DNA of 64,000 nt from Odontesthes bonariensis. Taxonomy: Eukaryota > Chordata > Actinopteri > Atheriniformes > Atherinopsidae. The notes beneath the pieces were generated by a model. The model did no database searches. It was not told the DNA's origin and saw only the letters and a list, made by a program, of their open reading frames with translations. Both the position numbers and the translations under genes were made by a program. The DNA lies in the NCBI RefSeq assembly GCF_027942865.1, contig NC_134510.1:37689663-37753662 (forward strand). Reading direction: 5' to 3'. Shown piece by piece: positions 13,101-26,600 of the stretch (the stretch's first letter is position 1; each line of letters opens with the position of its first letter).

Positions 13101-16100
13101 ATTCTCTGAGTAATGCCTTCTGCTTTCCTTTGGTGGCACACTCGCCTTCCCACCACAGCAGCGATTGTGGGCTGTGAAGGCGACGGAATGGCTACATGCA
13201 AGTCGTTCAGGTGGCTTCTTAACCAACTTCTGTTGAATTTCAATGTAGCGCCGCAGAGTTTGCATTGTGCGTCTTTTTCATCGTTAATTAATCTAAAATG
13301 CTCCCACACTCGACTCCGTTTTGACCGCCTCAAGTTTGTGTCGGGTCTACAATCTCGGGTCACGTTCAAGTACGTCCTGTGGGAAACGGTCTTAGATTAC
13401 AAAGTTCAATTAGTCGACAATTAATTTAATTTAGTCGAGTAAATTCAATTAAATCGATAGTCGATTAACCGTTTACATCCCATCACCTGTGTGTGAACAA
13501 TGTAGTTCTGGATCTGCTCCTGTGGGATCGGGATGTGCTCCAAGATGACCTGCAGCCTCATCGTCATCATGCTGGTCATCCAGTTCACCAGGCTGGGGCT
13601 GATGTCGCTCGACATCCTCCGCTGGAACGACAGAAGAAGATTTTTTATTTATTTAATTAAAATAAAAAGAACAAGAGGGATGTAACAGAAACGTACATGG
13701 TATGTTGGGACATCAACATCTGGGTTTCTTTAAACAATTAAATAAAAAAAAACGGAGACCGAGCAACCTTTTCCTTAGACAGTAGAGCTGTGTATCAGAT
13801 TATAAGAAAAACTGAACAAAACAAATAAATCCCAAGAATTAAAAAATAAATAAAAACAAAAAGACAAAACACCACCACAAAAAACCAAATCTATCAATTT
13901 GTTAACTCCACGAAATCTGGCTGTGACTGTTGCACATAGGAGATCCATTCTGACCACAACTTAATAAATCTGTTCATTTGTAGGCCAAGTGAAAAAGTCA
14001 TTTTTTCCATTCTGTATACTTCCATTAACTATATCCTTCCATTCCTCTATTGTGGGGGAGTCAGGAAGCAGCCAGTGCTGTCTGCTGCATTTCATGCCAA
14101 GGTTGTCACGTTTTAATACCTTTTTGGGTTTTATTTCTATCCTATTCACACCAACTAGGGCTGAACGATATACCGTTATCGTATCAATATCTACATATGA
14201 ACATTCAAGATATTAATATTGCAAATTCAACAATATAGATTTTCCCTGCATGTGCAGCTCAGGCAGTCGCAAACATCATTTTAACGCTCGCCCTTATGTA
14301 CAGCTGAAGCCAGCCAATGACAAACATCCGAGCGAGGGAGACGGACACAAACAACTACATTCACAGCGGTGAAATTAAAAAGAGAAACATGAGTGCGGAA
14401 GATGAGGCGGATTTAGTGGCAAAAAATAAGTAATTCTTCGTTATTTGGAGGTATTTTGTATTCAGAAAAGAGGATGTGAACCAGAGCGAGGTAAGGCAGC
14501 ACAACAAACATGTTGCACCACCTGAAACAACACCACCGCTGCATGAAGAGTGTATCGCAATGAGAGAAACGGCGGAGAAGTGAAGCCCAAGCAAAGTTTG
14601 ATTGCTGATGCGTTCAGTAGCGTTACGCCACATGAGTCGACGTCCACCCGGCACAAAGACCTTACAGATGCTGTAACACACCACATGCAAAAGACGTGGT
14701 GCCCGTCCGTGTACACGTCACAAAAGAGGAAAATGGTTCAGACGCTGGACACTTGTTACAAAATACCATCCCGAACATATTTTAATCAAGAGGCCGTTCC
14801 AAAAATCTATAACGAATGTAAAATTAATGTTGAATCCGAGCGCCGTGAAATTGAACGTTTTGCCACAACCACGGACCTGTGGTCGAGCCGGACGACTGAA
14901 CCGTACACCAGTTTAACGCTCCATTTTTATAACAACAAACTCCCAACTCAAGACCCGATGAATGCAGACGTCCTTCTTTTGTATTCCGTTTTTTATTTTT
15001 CAGAAAAATGCTGAGTTTTCACTGATCCCACAGTCACATCGGATCGATATCGAGATATCTGGCATGAATATCGAGATATGAAATTTTGTCCACATCGTTC
15101 AGCCCTAACACCAACTCTTATGCAGTCGTGTCTAGCATCACAAAAACACTACGAAGAAAACTGTGGTGGACCGATGCTCTCATTTCACGTGTTCCTTTTG
15201 AGTTATTCTGATAAGTTTAGGATTCTCATCAGTTTCAAAGTTACTGAGAAGTTGACTCAGAGGGGATTCAAACCATAAAACTAATCAGGAGGTCTGCAAA
15301 CAGAAGAGTAAACTGGTAAATTAAATGGACAACCAGATGATCTCTACCTCATTTACTCCAAGAACAGCTCCTTCTCTAACCAGCACATTTACTGACGTAC
15401 CGTATCATTTAAATAGCTTTAACAGATAAAAGCTCAACTCCTAAACGTGAGGTGGTAGAGGACACAGTGAAGGAGTCTTTGCCAAAGCTAAATGAGGATT
15501 CGACACGCTCGTTGGAGGTAAAGGGAAGCATTAAAACGCCCCGACTGAACGCCATCTTCTCAGATATTCCTGGAGATTAAAGTCATTCCTGAAGGGTTCA
15601 CTTCCTCTTCCTCTGCTGGACGAACACCACAGCTGCTTTTATTCCCCTCTTCTGGGTTTGTTTCCAGTTAGAACATCTACTTCTACTTAATTACAACCAC
15701 AAGCAACATGCTCTATACCACCACCCGCAGGCGGAAATATGCAGTCGAGTTTATCTACTTCAAATCAGCTCATAGGAAATAAATCCATCTCACTTTTCTT
15801 CTGGAAAAATTGCTTAAAATTAGCTTAATCTGGCTAAAATCACAGACTTCTGTTTATTTTTATCTCTTATTTTTCCCAAACTCTGGTCATGTGGAGTTTA
15901 TTTCCCATTGAAAACAAGATCGTGTGCTCACTATTCTGTGGTTGATGACGGCAGTCAGAGCCCTCTGGTCTCCTCTCAGACAGTGCAGGTTGAGGGCGAG
16001 ACACTCAAACAACGCCTGGTTGCACATCTGCAGCAACCTGGGCCCAAACGTGTCATCTGGAAAAGAAGAAAATGCATCAATAAGTAGAGCTTAGCTCGAT

Positions 16101-16269
16101 AACAAACGTCTTCCTGCACAACCGGAGGACAAAAAGGGAGGCGAGACATGTGGAGTTTACCGGTGCAGCGCAGAATATGCGTGGCGATGTGCATCAGCTG
16201 CTGTCTGAAGAAGGCCATGTTGGTCTGGGTGATGTCAACGCCATCCAACACGGTGACTGAAGACTCTCT
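7183..16269 (-). CDS. bag6: BAG6 coding exons 17-24 (C-terminal region, NLS and BAG-like tail)
   Basis: Limits in gene order are: E17 16161-16269, E18 15932-16056, E19 13487-13621, E20 12039-12095 (57 nt), E21 11731-11955, E22 9134-9241, E23 8893-9039, E24 7183-7278 including TAA. E17-E18 give [20 protein letters not shown] and [20 protein letters not shown], close to human BAG6. E19 gives [20 protein letters not shown]20 is a mini-exon (EPEVAQSGT, like human EPMEVQG). E21 has TTAEEAMS and ends in [10 protein letters not shown]22 gives [20 protein letters not shown] and PAKRRK. E23-E24 form the BAG-like tail ending in RAFSPDS. The E19 donor CAG|GTGATG is weak and lies in a direct repeat created by a transposon insertion. 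Every intron here holds one or more mobile elements or an expanded repeat. Confidence 0.93.
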
Positions 16270-19200
16270 CTGCGGGAGAAAACACATCAGAAGATCAGTT
16301 ACTGAACTACAGCTGCATTTTTGCAGCGATTACATGATAAACAGTGTTCCAAAAACACGAGATTATGGCTGTGTTCGAAACCGAATACTTCTTCTACTAC
16401 TCATACTAACTTTCTGAGTTAGTATGCGAGTTTGAGTAAGCCAGAAGATGCATACTAGATTCTCCGAAATGTTGGGTATGCATCATGAGGTTACTACTCA
16501 TACTCAAACTACCCAAGATGCAACGTAACGTGACGTCGCCGATCGTCATTTCCTGTCAAAACGGCAGTTTCAAGCTAGCTACAACGAGGGTAGGTTCACT
16601 TCCTGTTTTCAAAACAAAAGCACCAATTGTATGGTAATGGCTTTCCCTATGATAAAAGGCAACGGGTATTTTATTTTGTGAAAATAACCAGAAGTGCGTT
16701 GCTCACTGCGGCTAGCTTTAGTAGCGCCGAATTCGTGGGAACAAAATTGTAAACAGCCGGTATGCGAAATGCATTGTGGGTAAACGCTCTGCATACTGTC
16801 TGATCGATGAGTATGCAGAATGGAAGTATGTAAGTATGTAGTATGCAGTATGTAAGTATGCAGTATGTAGTATGCAGTACGTAGTATGCAGTATGTATTA
16901 TGGAAGTACGTAGTATGCAGTATGCTGTATGTAAGTATGCAGTATGTAGTATGTAAGAATGTAGTATGCAGTATGTAAGTATGCAGTATGCAGTATGTAA
17001 GTATGTAAGTATGTAGTATGTAAGTATGTAGTATGTAAGTATGTAGTATGTAAGTATGTAGTATGCAGTATGTAAGTATGTAGTATGCAGTATGCAGTAT
17101 GTAAGTATGCAGTATGTAGTATGTAAGTATGTAGTATGCAGTATGCAGTATGTAGTATGTAGTATGCAGTATGTAAGTATGCAGTATGTAAGTATGTAGT
17201 ATGTAGTATGTAAGTATGCAGTATGCAAGTATGTAGTATGTAGTATGCAGTATGTAGTATGCAGTATGTAAGTATGTAGTATGTAGTATGCAGTATGTAG
17301 TTATGTAGTATGTAGTATGTAGTATGCAGTATGTAGTATGTAGCATGCAGTATGTAAGGATGTAGTATGTAAGTATGTAGTATGCAGTATGTAAGTATGT
17401 AAGTATGTAGTATGCAGTATGTAAGTATGTAGTATGCAGTATGCAGTATGTAGTATGTAAGTATGCAGTATGTAAGTATGTAGTATGTAAGTATGTAGTA
17501 TGTAGTATGCAGTATGCAGTATGTAAGTATGTAAGTATGTAGTATGCAGTATGCAGTATGTAAGTATGTAGTATGCAAGTATGTAGTATGTAGTATGCAG
17601 TATGTAAGTATGTAGTATGCAGTATGTAGTATGTAGTATGCAGTATGTAGTATGCAGTATGCGGTTTGGAAGTATGTAAGTATGTAGTATGCAGTATGCA
17701 GTATGTAAGTATGTAGTATGCAGTATGTAAGTATGTAGTATGTAAGTATGTAGTATGCAGGTATGTAGTATGTAGTATGTAGTATGCAGTATGTAGTATG
17801 TAAGTATGCAGTATGGTAGTATGTAGTATGCAGTATGGAAGTATGCAGTATGTAGTATGTAGTATGTAAGTATGTAGTATGCAGTATGTAAGTATGTAGT
17901 ATGCAGTATGTAAGTATGTAAGTATGTAGTATGTAAGTATGTAGTATGCAGTATGTAAGTATGTAGTATGTAGTATGTAGTATGCAGTATGTAGTATGCA
18001 GTATGTAAGTATGTAGTATGTAGTATGTAAGTATGCAGTATGTAAGTATGTAAGTATGTAGTATGCAGTATGCAAGTATGTAGTATGTAGTATGCAGTAT
18101 GTAAGTATGTAGTATGCAGTATGTAAGTATGTAGTATGTAGTATGCAGTATGCAGTATGTAAGTATGTAAGTATGTAGTATGTAGTATGCAGTATGTAAG
18201 TATGTAGTATACAGTATGCAGTATGTAAGTATGTAAGTATGTAGTATGCAGTATGCAAGTGTGTAGTATGTAGTATGCAGTATGTAAATATGTAGTATGC
18301 AGTATGTAAGTATGTAAGTATGTAGTATGCAGTATGTAGTATGCAGTATGTAAGTATGCAGTATGTAAGTATGTAAGTATGCAGTATGTAAGTATGTAGT
18401 ATGTAAGTATGCAGTTTCAAACACAGCCTAAGACTTGGTCATACTCGACTCTGAGTGGACTTACAAAGCTCTCAGTGATGTACTCCTCCAGCTCGTTGAC
18501 GAGACTGTTGGCAGCAGTCTGTGGAAGAGAAAAGAGAGCGACATGATGAGGAGGAAGAGGAAGAACTTCGACTGTAACGTGACCAGATAGAAAAGGATCA
18601 GCATCAACAACATTCAGAGGATGGAGTCAGGACTGACAGCGATGTTCTGATCGCTGGGCTCTCTGCCGCTGAGGTAGTTCTGGGTGAAGAACTGGGAGAG
18701 CTGGGGCTGGATGCGGCCCAGGGGCTGGTGCTGGCCGTGAAGCAGCATCACCAGGTCGGACATGGTGAACGTCTGGCACACCAACATCAGCAGCTCCCCA
18801 AAAAACCCTGAGAACAGCAAACAAAGAGAAGAGAAACCCGGTCAGGCGGGAGGAAACACGCCGAACAGCTGAAGCCCGTCGGCCTGTAGCTCACCTGTTG
18901 GGTCCTCGGGACTGATGAAGATGTTGGTGGCCTGAGACAGTCTTTGCATGAACTGGGCGATGCTCTCCGTGTCATTCTGAGCTTGGCCAAGAGAGCCCAT
19001 CATGGTGCTCAGCACGCCGCGCACGATCCCCGTGAACAGCTCCGGGTTGAGCGATTCGGCGGCGGGGTTAGGTGCAGGATTGGGCCCCGCGGTGGGAGCT
19101 GGAGTGGCACCAGTGGGGGGCGGGGGTGGGGAGAAGATGGGCTGGGAGGCCTGGAAATAAACACAAGAACAGAGGATCAGTTAAAGCAGTGGTTCTCAAA

Positions 19201-22200
19201 CTTTTTTGGTCATTCCCCACTTTGAATGAGCCCCACCTGCCCCCCGTCGCCCCAACAAAAATAGTGACAAATCACATTTCAACTTTATTGAACTAACACC
19301 AAGTAACGTCATATTTTATAAGGAATCAAAATCAATAACATCAAATAACACAAAGTTCAAAAAGAGAAAATAAAAGTGTTCCATTTGCAATCTGTGCAAA
19401 AAACAAAAACAACTAAAATTTATCCCTGCATTAGTGGCTGCACACTGGAAAAAAATTAAGTCTTACAAAGTATATTTGTCTAATTTCTCGTCAAAATATC
19501 TCATTACACTTAATATAAGACACAACTGACGAACAAGTACTATTTCAGCCAGATATAGGGACTTGTTTTAATACAATACATCTGGAATATCTTGTTAAAT
19601 GAAAAAGTCTTGAAAACAAACTTTTTTTTGACATTTGAAAAGGTTTTTAAGCTAATTTCAAGATCACTTTTATCTCAAAAGTCCCAAATATCACATTTTA
19701 TTTTAAGCTATCTTGACAAGCCGATTTTCACTAGTTCCATTATGAGATTTTTTTGCTAATTTCAAGCAAAAACGTCTTTTATTTGCAGTTTTTTTAAACT
19801 TATTTTTGGAGAAGCATTTTTTCCCAGTGCAATGAGCCTGTTTTGCACTGCACAACTTCTCAAAACGTGGTTGCAGGCTTGAAACTGCCACTCAAGTCAT
19901 GCTCAGTGTTGAGCTAAGATCTGTGTTTTGTTTTCAGAGATGCCACAGCAGTGCAGCATGTGGTTGCATTGCGCGATTGTGTATGCAACTTTGTACGAGG
20001 CCATTTGTGCTCGACTGTTAACCGACGCAGGCTTTACCAGGCGTTGCTCCTGCTGTCGATTTTCTTTTAAAGAAATCCAGTTCGGCCTCATGCTGTCTGC
20101 TGCTAACAGCTTCAGACACAGAGCACACATCGGTCTCTCCTCTGCACCGACCACTGCAACCGTGAATCCTCGACCAAAATAGCTTTCATCATATTTTCTT
20201 TTCGGTTCGGTTTTTGGTTGACTTGGCCCCTGTGTCTTGTGTGTTTGTGATGGTGCTCTTTTGTGGTCCGAGTCACAAATGTATCCATGTTGCTCACAGT
20301 TACGCTACCTGCTACCTTGTTGTCCCGCTGCAATTAACAACCCGACGTCAATCATTGTTTTTGCACTTTAGTTCCAGGTTACGTTTTTCTCCCGGTCTCC
20401 TAATGCGCTCTCATAATTTTAGCTATTCATTATTACTTTGTTTGTGTGTGGGTGTTTTGTTTAGTGAATTATCTTTATTGTCAATAAACAGAAAAGCATT
20501 TAAGATTGGCATAAAATAAAAAATTTCCTGTCGTTTGTCGCGCCCCACTTGCCAAGTCTCCGTTCCTCACCAGTGGGGCGTAGTGGGAGTAGACGCATGT
20601 GTAGAAAGCTCCTGATAGCCCCCCCAATAACAACAACAGCCGTTATTGTTATTATATTATCCAGTCCAGAGTCCAGACTAAACATGGAGAAGCAGCATTT
20701 AGCTGTTATGCTGCAAACAAGTGGAACAAACTGCCAGTGGAGATTAAACTTTCACCAAATGGAGACATTTTTAAATCCAGGTTAAAAACATTTCTTTTCT
20801 CATGTGTCTATGCATGAAATCTGCACGATATCTTTGAACTTATCTGGACTGTTGCTTGTTTTTAAATTCATTTAAATTATTATTTGTTTCTCTTTGTTTT
20901 CTTTTATGTATTTTAATAATTTTATTTCTTTCTCTTTATATTCTTTTAATCATTTTAATTATTTTATTTCTCTTTATATTCTTTGAATCATTTTATTTCT
21001 TTCTCTTTATATTCTTTTAATCATTTTATTTCTCTTTATATTCTTTTATATATTTTAATTATTTTATTTCTTTCTCTTTATATTCTTTTAATCATTTTAA
21101 TTATTTTATTTCTCTTTATATTCTTTGAATCATTTTATTTCTTTCTCTTTATATTCTTTGAATCATTTTATTTCTTTCTCTTTATATTCTTTTATATATT
21201 TTATTTCTTTCTCTTTATATTATTTTATGTATTTTTAATGCTTCTTCCACTCCCTGCTGCAATGCTTTTATTTTATATGATGCACGTTTAATTGTTCTGT
21301 ACATGAAATGTGCAACAAATAAATTTGATTTGATTTTGATAAAAGATGAACTCAAACGGGGGATTCTTTCACCACACTGACCTGCTGCATGAATTCACTG
21401 ACTCCCTGGATGAAAGCCGGGACACCAGAGGTGGTGACGGTTATCGAAGGGGCCCCTCCGGGAACAGCACCGGCCCCACCGGCGACCCCCAGGAGAGAAC
21501 CCAGCAGCTGCCCCAGGTCCGGGGGCAGCTCCTGGTGCTGGGGCTCGCCGGCGTTGGTCTCCGTTGGGTTCTGGGTGGAACCGGCGTTTGTTGAGGCGGG
21601 AGGCGTCGGACCCGAGGCGGAAAAGGAAAAGGAGGAGGAGGAGGAGGAAGAGGTCTGGGAGGAGGAGGAGGAGGAGGAGGTGGAGGTGGTGGTGGAGGTG
21701 GAAGAGGAGGAGGATGTGACGGGTTGACCAGCTGCAAAGAAAAAGAACAGAAAATCTCATCATCATCAGAAATGATGATCCATCTTTTAAAGGCTCAAAC
21801 CTAAAGCCGACAGCCGGGAACACTCACCCATCTGCCCCGGCAGTAAAAGCTGTCCAACCAGGCCGCTGATCATCTGGTTGAGGGCCGCGGGGTTAAAGGC
21901 CTGCGGAGCAACGCGCGTTCGTTAGTTTTTAAGCTCGTTAACCCTCAAACGTGACCAATTAAGGAGCGTGTTTCCCACCTGTCCTGGCTGCTGGCCGGGC
22001 ATGGCGGCCCTCACGTTGATGGTGGTTCCCCGGGTCCCGAAGGCCGAGGGGGGCATGTTGGTGGCAAAGGGGGGTCGGGTGAACACCACCCTGGCCTGTG
22101 GCTGGGGGCCAGCATGGGAAGGTGGAGGCGGGGCAGTAGGGGTGGTGGTGGGGGTATTAGGACCCGTGGTGGTAGTCGAAGAGTTGGGTGTGGAGTGGTA

Positions 22201-23639
22201 GCCGGGAGGAGTGGGCTGGGGGGGGACTTGTTGGCCGGTGGCGGCACTGGTTGCGGCACTGGTTGCCACGGCAGCAGCATACTGGCTGATCTGCTGCATG
22301 ACGTTTCGCATAAAGTCAGGGGGGAGGCCGCCTGGGGGGGGGGACAGAACAACATGAGATGGGATCTTTAGGATGAGCGTAGAGATTAGACTCAACTTAA
22401 AGGGATAGTTCGCCTCTTTGGACATGAAGCTGTGTGACATCCCATATCAGCAACATCATTTCTGAACATCTTCTTACCCCCTGCTGCGTCCTGTGAGCAG
22501 AGTTCCAGCCTCGTTTTGGCGTTGATGAAGGTAGTCCGGCTAGTTGGCTGGGGTTTAAAAAATAAAGCGTTTTGCTTCTCAAAACAATATGCGTTCAACA
22601 GAGTAATACATTTGCATCACAAAATCGTTCTCAAGGAAAAAGTCAGACCTCACAATCGCTTGGCCCTATTTTCTCTCTCTTCATATCACTGCGCACTGTG
22701 TAAACCGTGCAGGCCGAAGTGCAGACGAGCAGTAAACACCGTAACACCTCATCCCGACTGAACGCGAGCGAGCGATTGATAAAAAGTGATTAGACAGCGT
22801 ACTTTTCAAATCAGCCTGTCCTGACATGCCGCGAGCGATGACGCCCCCTTATAAAATCGCCCGCGCTGTCTCTATTGGGACGACATTTTGCGGCGACGTC
22901 CCGCCCCTAAACACTTCTTATTGGTTGGAATGAACACACTGCTTTCTGTTGACAAGCTAGTTAGCAACAGGTTAGCATCACTCGGGGGAATAATGGACGA
23001 GGAGAAGCTGATCTGCACCGTGGAACAGCACCCGATGGTTTATGACCCCAAACACCTGAACCACAAAGATCTGAAGAAGGGAGCCGGAGAACTCGGTTTT
23101 TCAAGTGAACCAATAGAATCACTCCCGACAAAATTGTCACGCTGCATATCAGGACACTCGCGTGAAAATTTGTCGTCGTATCGCGTCAGTTTCGCTCGCT
23201 TTCAGTCATGATGAGGTGTTACGGTGTTTACTGCTCAGTCTGCACAGCAGGCAGTGATACGAAGGGAGAGAAAATAGGGCCAAGAGATTGTGAGGTCTGA
23301 CTTTTTCCTGGAGAACCATTTTGTGATGCGAATGTATTACTCTGTTGAACGCATATTGTTTTGAGAAGCAAAACGCTTTATTTTTTAAACCCCAGCCAAC
23401 TAGCCGGACTACCTTCATCAACACCAAAACGAGGCTGGAACTCTGCTCACAGGACGCAGCAGGGGGTAAGAAGATGTTCAGAAATGATGTTGCTAATATG
23501 GGATGTCATACAGCTTCATGTCAAAAGAGGCGAACTGTCCCTTTAAAGAGTTGCAAGTAAAAAGTGAAGTAATCTGGGAGGAGCTTACCTGGTTGTCCGG
23601 GCATTTGCTGAGCACCTGCTACAGGGTTCGCTCCTGGAC

Positions 23640-23686
<47 letters not shown>

Positions 23687-26600
23687 AATTAAAAACAACC
23701 CATCCAGAGCCATCATTAGCGCACGGAGGAACCAATTCAACTCCAACGCACGCCGCTGAGCAACACGGCGCACAAACAGCGTTGATGCAAAGCAGCATTC
23801 AATCAGTGGCGGGGAGGGGACAACACACCGTCCGTGTTCATCTGCATCATGACCACCGGGACTGCCTGGTGGCTGATCCTGATGACCCGGGGGCCCGTCT
23901 GTCCCTGTCCAGCCTGCTGATTGGACGGGGTAGTCTGTGGGGGGGAGGTCTGACCCTGACCTGCCTGCTCCGGTTGGCTGGCCGGCTGGGAGGGCGGGGC
24001 TTGTCCCTCAGTGCTGTTAGCCGCCACAGTCACTGTGGCACCCAGGTTCATCTGTCGGTAAAGAAGCAGGCGGTCAGTCCAAACGCTCTGAGGTTGCTAC
24101 GGTAACGGCTTTTAAACCAAACTCTGGCTGTGGCGTACTTGCACTGGGATGTGGTGGTGCACAGCTCCGGGGAGGTTGACCGGGCTGGCGTAGTGGGAAA
24201 ATGGCCGGACCACGTGCAGGTGGCGGGGCACGGGGCTCATGAGGTTCAGACGCAGGTCGCTGAGGGCAACGAGGGCGTTGCCGAGGAGACGGAGACACTC
24301 GCACATCTGGACGAGAGTCCGCTGGTCCTCCTCTCTCTCCTACGCAAGAAAGACACCAACAACACTGAGTTCATGCTGAATGAAATGAAGGAAATAATAA
24401 CCCAATATTCAAAAGGATAATAAATTATATCCAACAATTAAACCCTTTAACTCGGAGTATGGATGAGTCTGGATGCAACCTGTTGTTCAACGCAGAGCAA
24501 TCTTGAATTGTTCAGTTGATAACCTGACATAAAATGGGGCGTTTCTCTGGAATCTTCACATTAGTTTCACTAAACTCATACAGGAGATTTTCAAGGGAAG
24601 TTCAGCCAACGGATTTTCCAGAAGAATAACATAAATATTTGTGATGTGGTTGAAAAGCTAAGAAGCATTACTCAGAACAACCACAGGCTACTCATGTGGC
24701 AGGGAGAGGCCGACTGTGTCGGGCTTTAAGAAACCTGTGGTCCAGAACGTAAATTATAAAACCATCAATCCATCATCTGCCTCTTCTCCGGGGGCAGCAG
24801 CTTGAGCAGAGAAACCCAGACGTCCCCGCCCACTTCCTCCAGCTCTTCTGGGGGAACCCCGAGGCGTTCCCAGGCCAGCCGAGAAACAGAGGCTGTGTTC
24901 GAAACCCTACTACTCCTACTAACCTTTTGAGTTAGTATGCGAGTTTGAGTAAGTTCCCGGATGCATACTAGATTCTCCGAAATGTTGGGTATGCATCATG
25001 AGGTTACTACTCATACTCAAACTACCCAAGATGCAACGTAACGTGACGTCGCCGATCGTCATTTCCTGTCAAAACGGCAGTTTCAAGCTAGCTACAACGA
25101 GGGTAGGTTCACTTCCTGTTTTCAAAACAAAAGCACCAATTGTATCGTAATGGCTTTCCCTATGATAAAAGGCAACGGGTATTTTATTTTGTGAAAATAA
25201 CCGGAAGTGCGTTGCTCACTGCGGCTAGCTTTAGTAGCGCCGAATTCGTGGGAACAAAATTGTAAATAGCCGGTATTTTGTCAGATTTTCAACACGTTGG
25301 GGATCTAAACGACTACTTTCTTGCCTGAAAACGTTTCAAATTTTGCTAAAGTTTACAGAGTTTAGAGCTCAAGGGAAATCAGCTTCAGGCCGGCTGATTT
25401 CGGCTCGGGCAGGAGCGAGATGCATTGTGGGTAAGTGCTCTGCATACTGTCTGATCGGTCAGTATGCAGTATCTGTCAACCTCCTGCTCCATTCGTCCCT
25501 CACTTGTGAACAAGACCCCGAGACACTTGAACTCCTCCACTTGGGGAAGGATCTCCCTCCCGTCCCGGATTATAAAACATTAAATGAATTGCTCCACATT
25601 GTGAAAGTCTGCCTAATTAGTATCTATCTCACCAGAAGAACATTCACGGCTCACAATACGTTTACAACTTCTACTTCTGTGCCGTTGCCGTGACAATGTC
25701 TGCTTAACATGTCACACAAGTTCAACTTGAAATAGATAAAATCTTACTAAGTATATTTGTCTCATTGAGTATCTCATTACACTTAATATAAGACACAATT
25801 GCCTAACAAGTACTATTTCAGCCAGATATAGGGACTTGTTTGAAGACAATACATCTTGAATATCTTGTTAAATGAAAAAGTCTTGAAAACAAATTGTTTT
25901 GAGTCACATATCAAATGAAACAAGCTTTTTTTTTTTTTCATTTGAAGAGGTTTTTAAGCTAATTTCAAGATCACTTTTATCTCAAAAGTCCTAAATATCA
26001 CATCTTATTTCAAGAAATCTTGACAAGCCGATTTTCACTAGTTCCATTGGCAGATTTTTTGCTTATTTCAAGCAAAAACGTCTTTTATTTGTTGTTTTTT
26101 TACTTATTTTTGGAGGGGCATTTTTTCCAGTGTAGTCTCATGCTGAAGTTATTGGCCACCAGGGGGCGCTTTTTAGATTCCCCATTAGCTTTTCTGATTG
26201 CTGTCTTTGTAAACTGCACTAATTAATGAAAATTAGGATGAAATGATCACAGCAGACAGCTAGGGAACATCCAAGGAGTAAAAATGATCAACAAACCGTA
26301 TTAAATAGCAGCTGCATCATAGCATTAGTGTCTTTAATTAGTGGATAATCCTACTGTATTATTGTTGTATTCTGCAGTGGTGGCTGTTTCCAGAATCGTG
26401 TGAGCTCTCTGGATGAATGGCTGCAACCTTTCTTCAACCCTCCGCAGCTCAGATAACATCTCTGCCAGCTCAGCCGGGCTGGGATGACTAGAGAAGGAAC
26501 AAAGACACATCAGGACAGTGACACAGAGATGCAACATCCCGACGTATCCACCGTAAATATACAGCAATTCATTACAGTGCAGAGAAAACAATTCTATTTA

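Noticed and set aside
16609-18420. Open frames of 603 and 508 codons on the minus strand
   Set aside because: They consist only of translated TATG-type satellite ([11 protein letters not shown]) with no start context or domain. They result from a stop-free repeat.
21395-21823. Pro-rich and acidic alternative frames over BAG6 exon 13
   Set aside because: The frame joined by splice phase to exons 12 and 14 is the Ser/Thr-rich one. The others are shadows of the GGA-type repeat.
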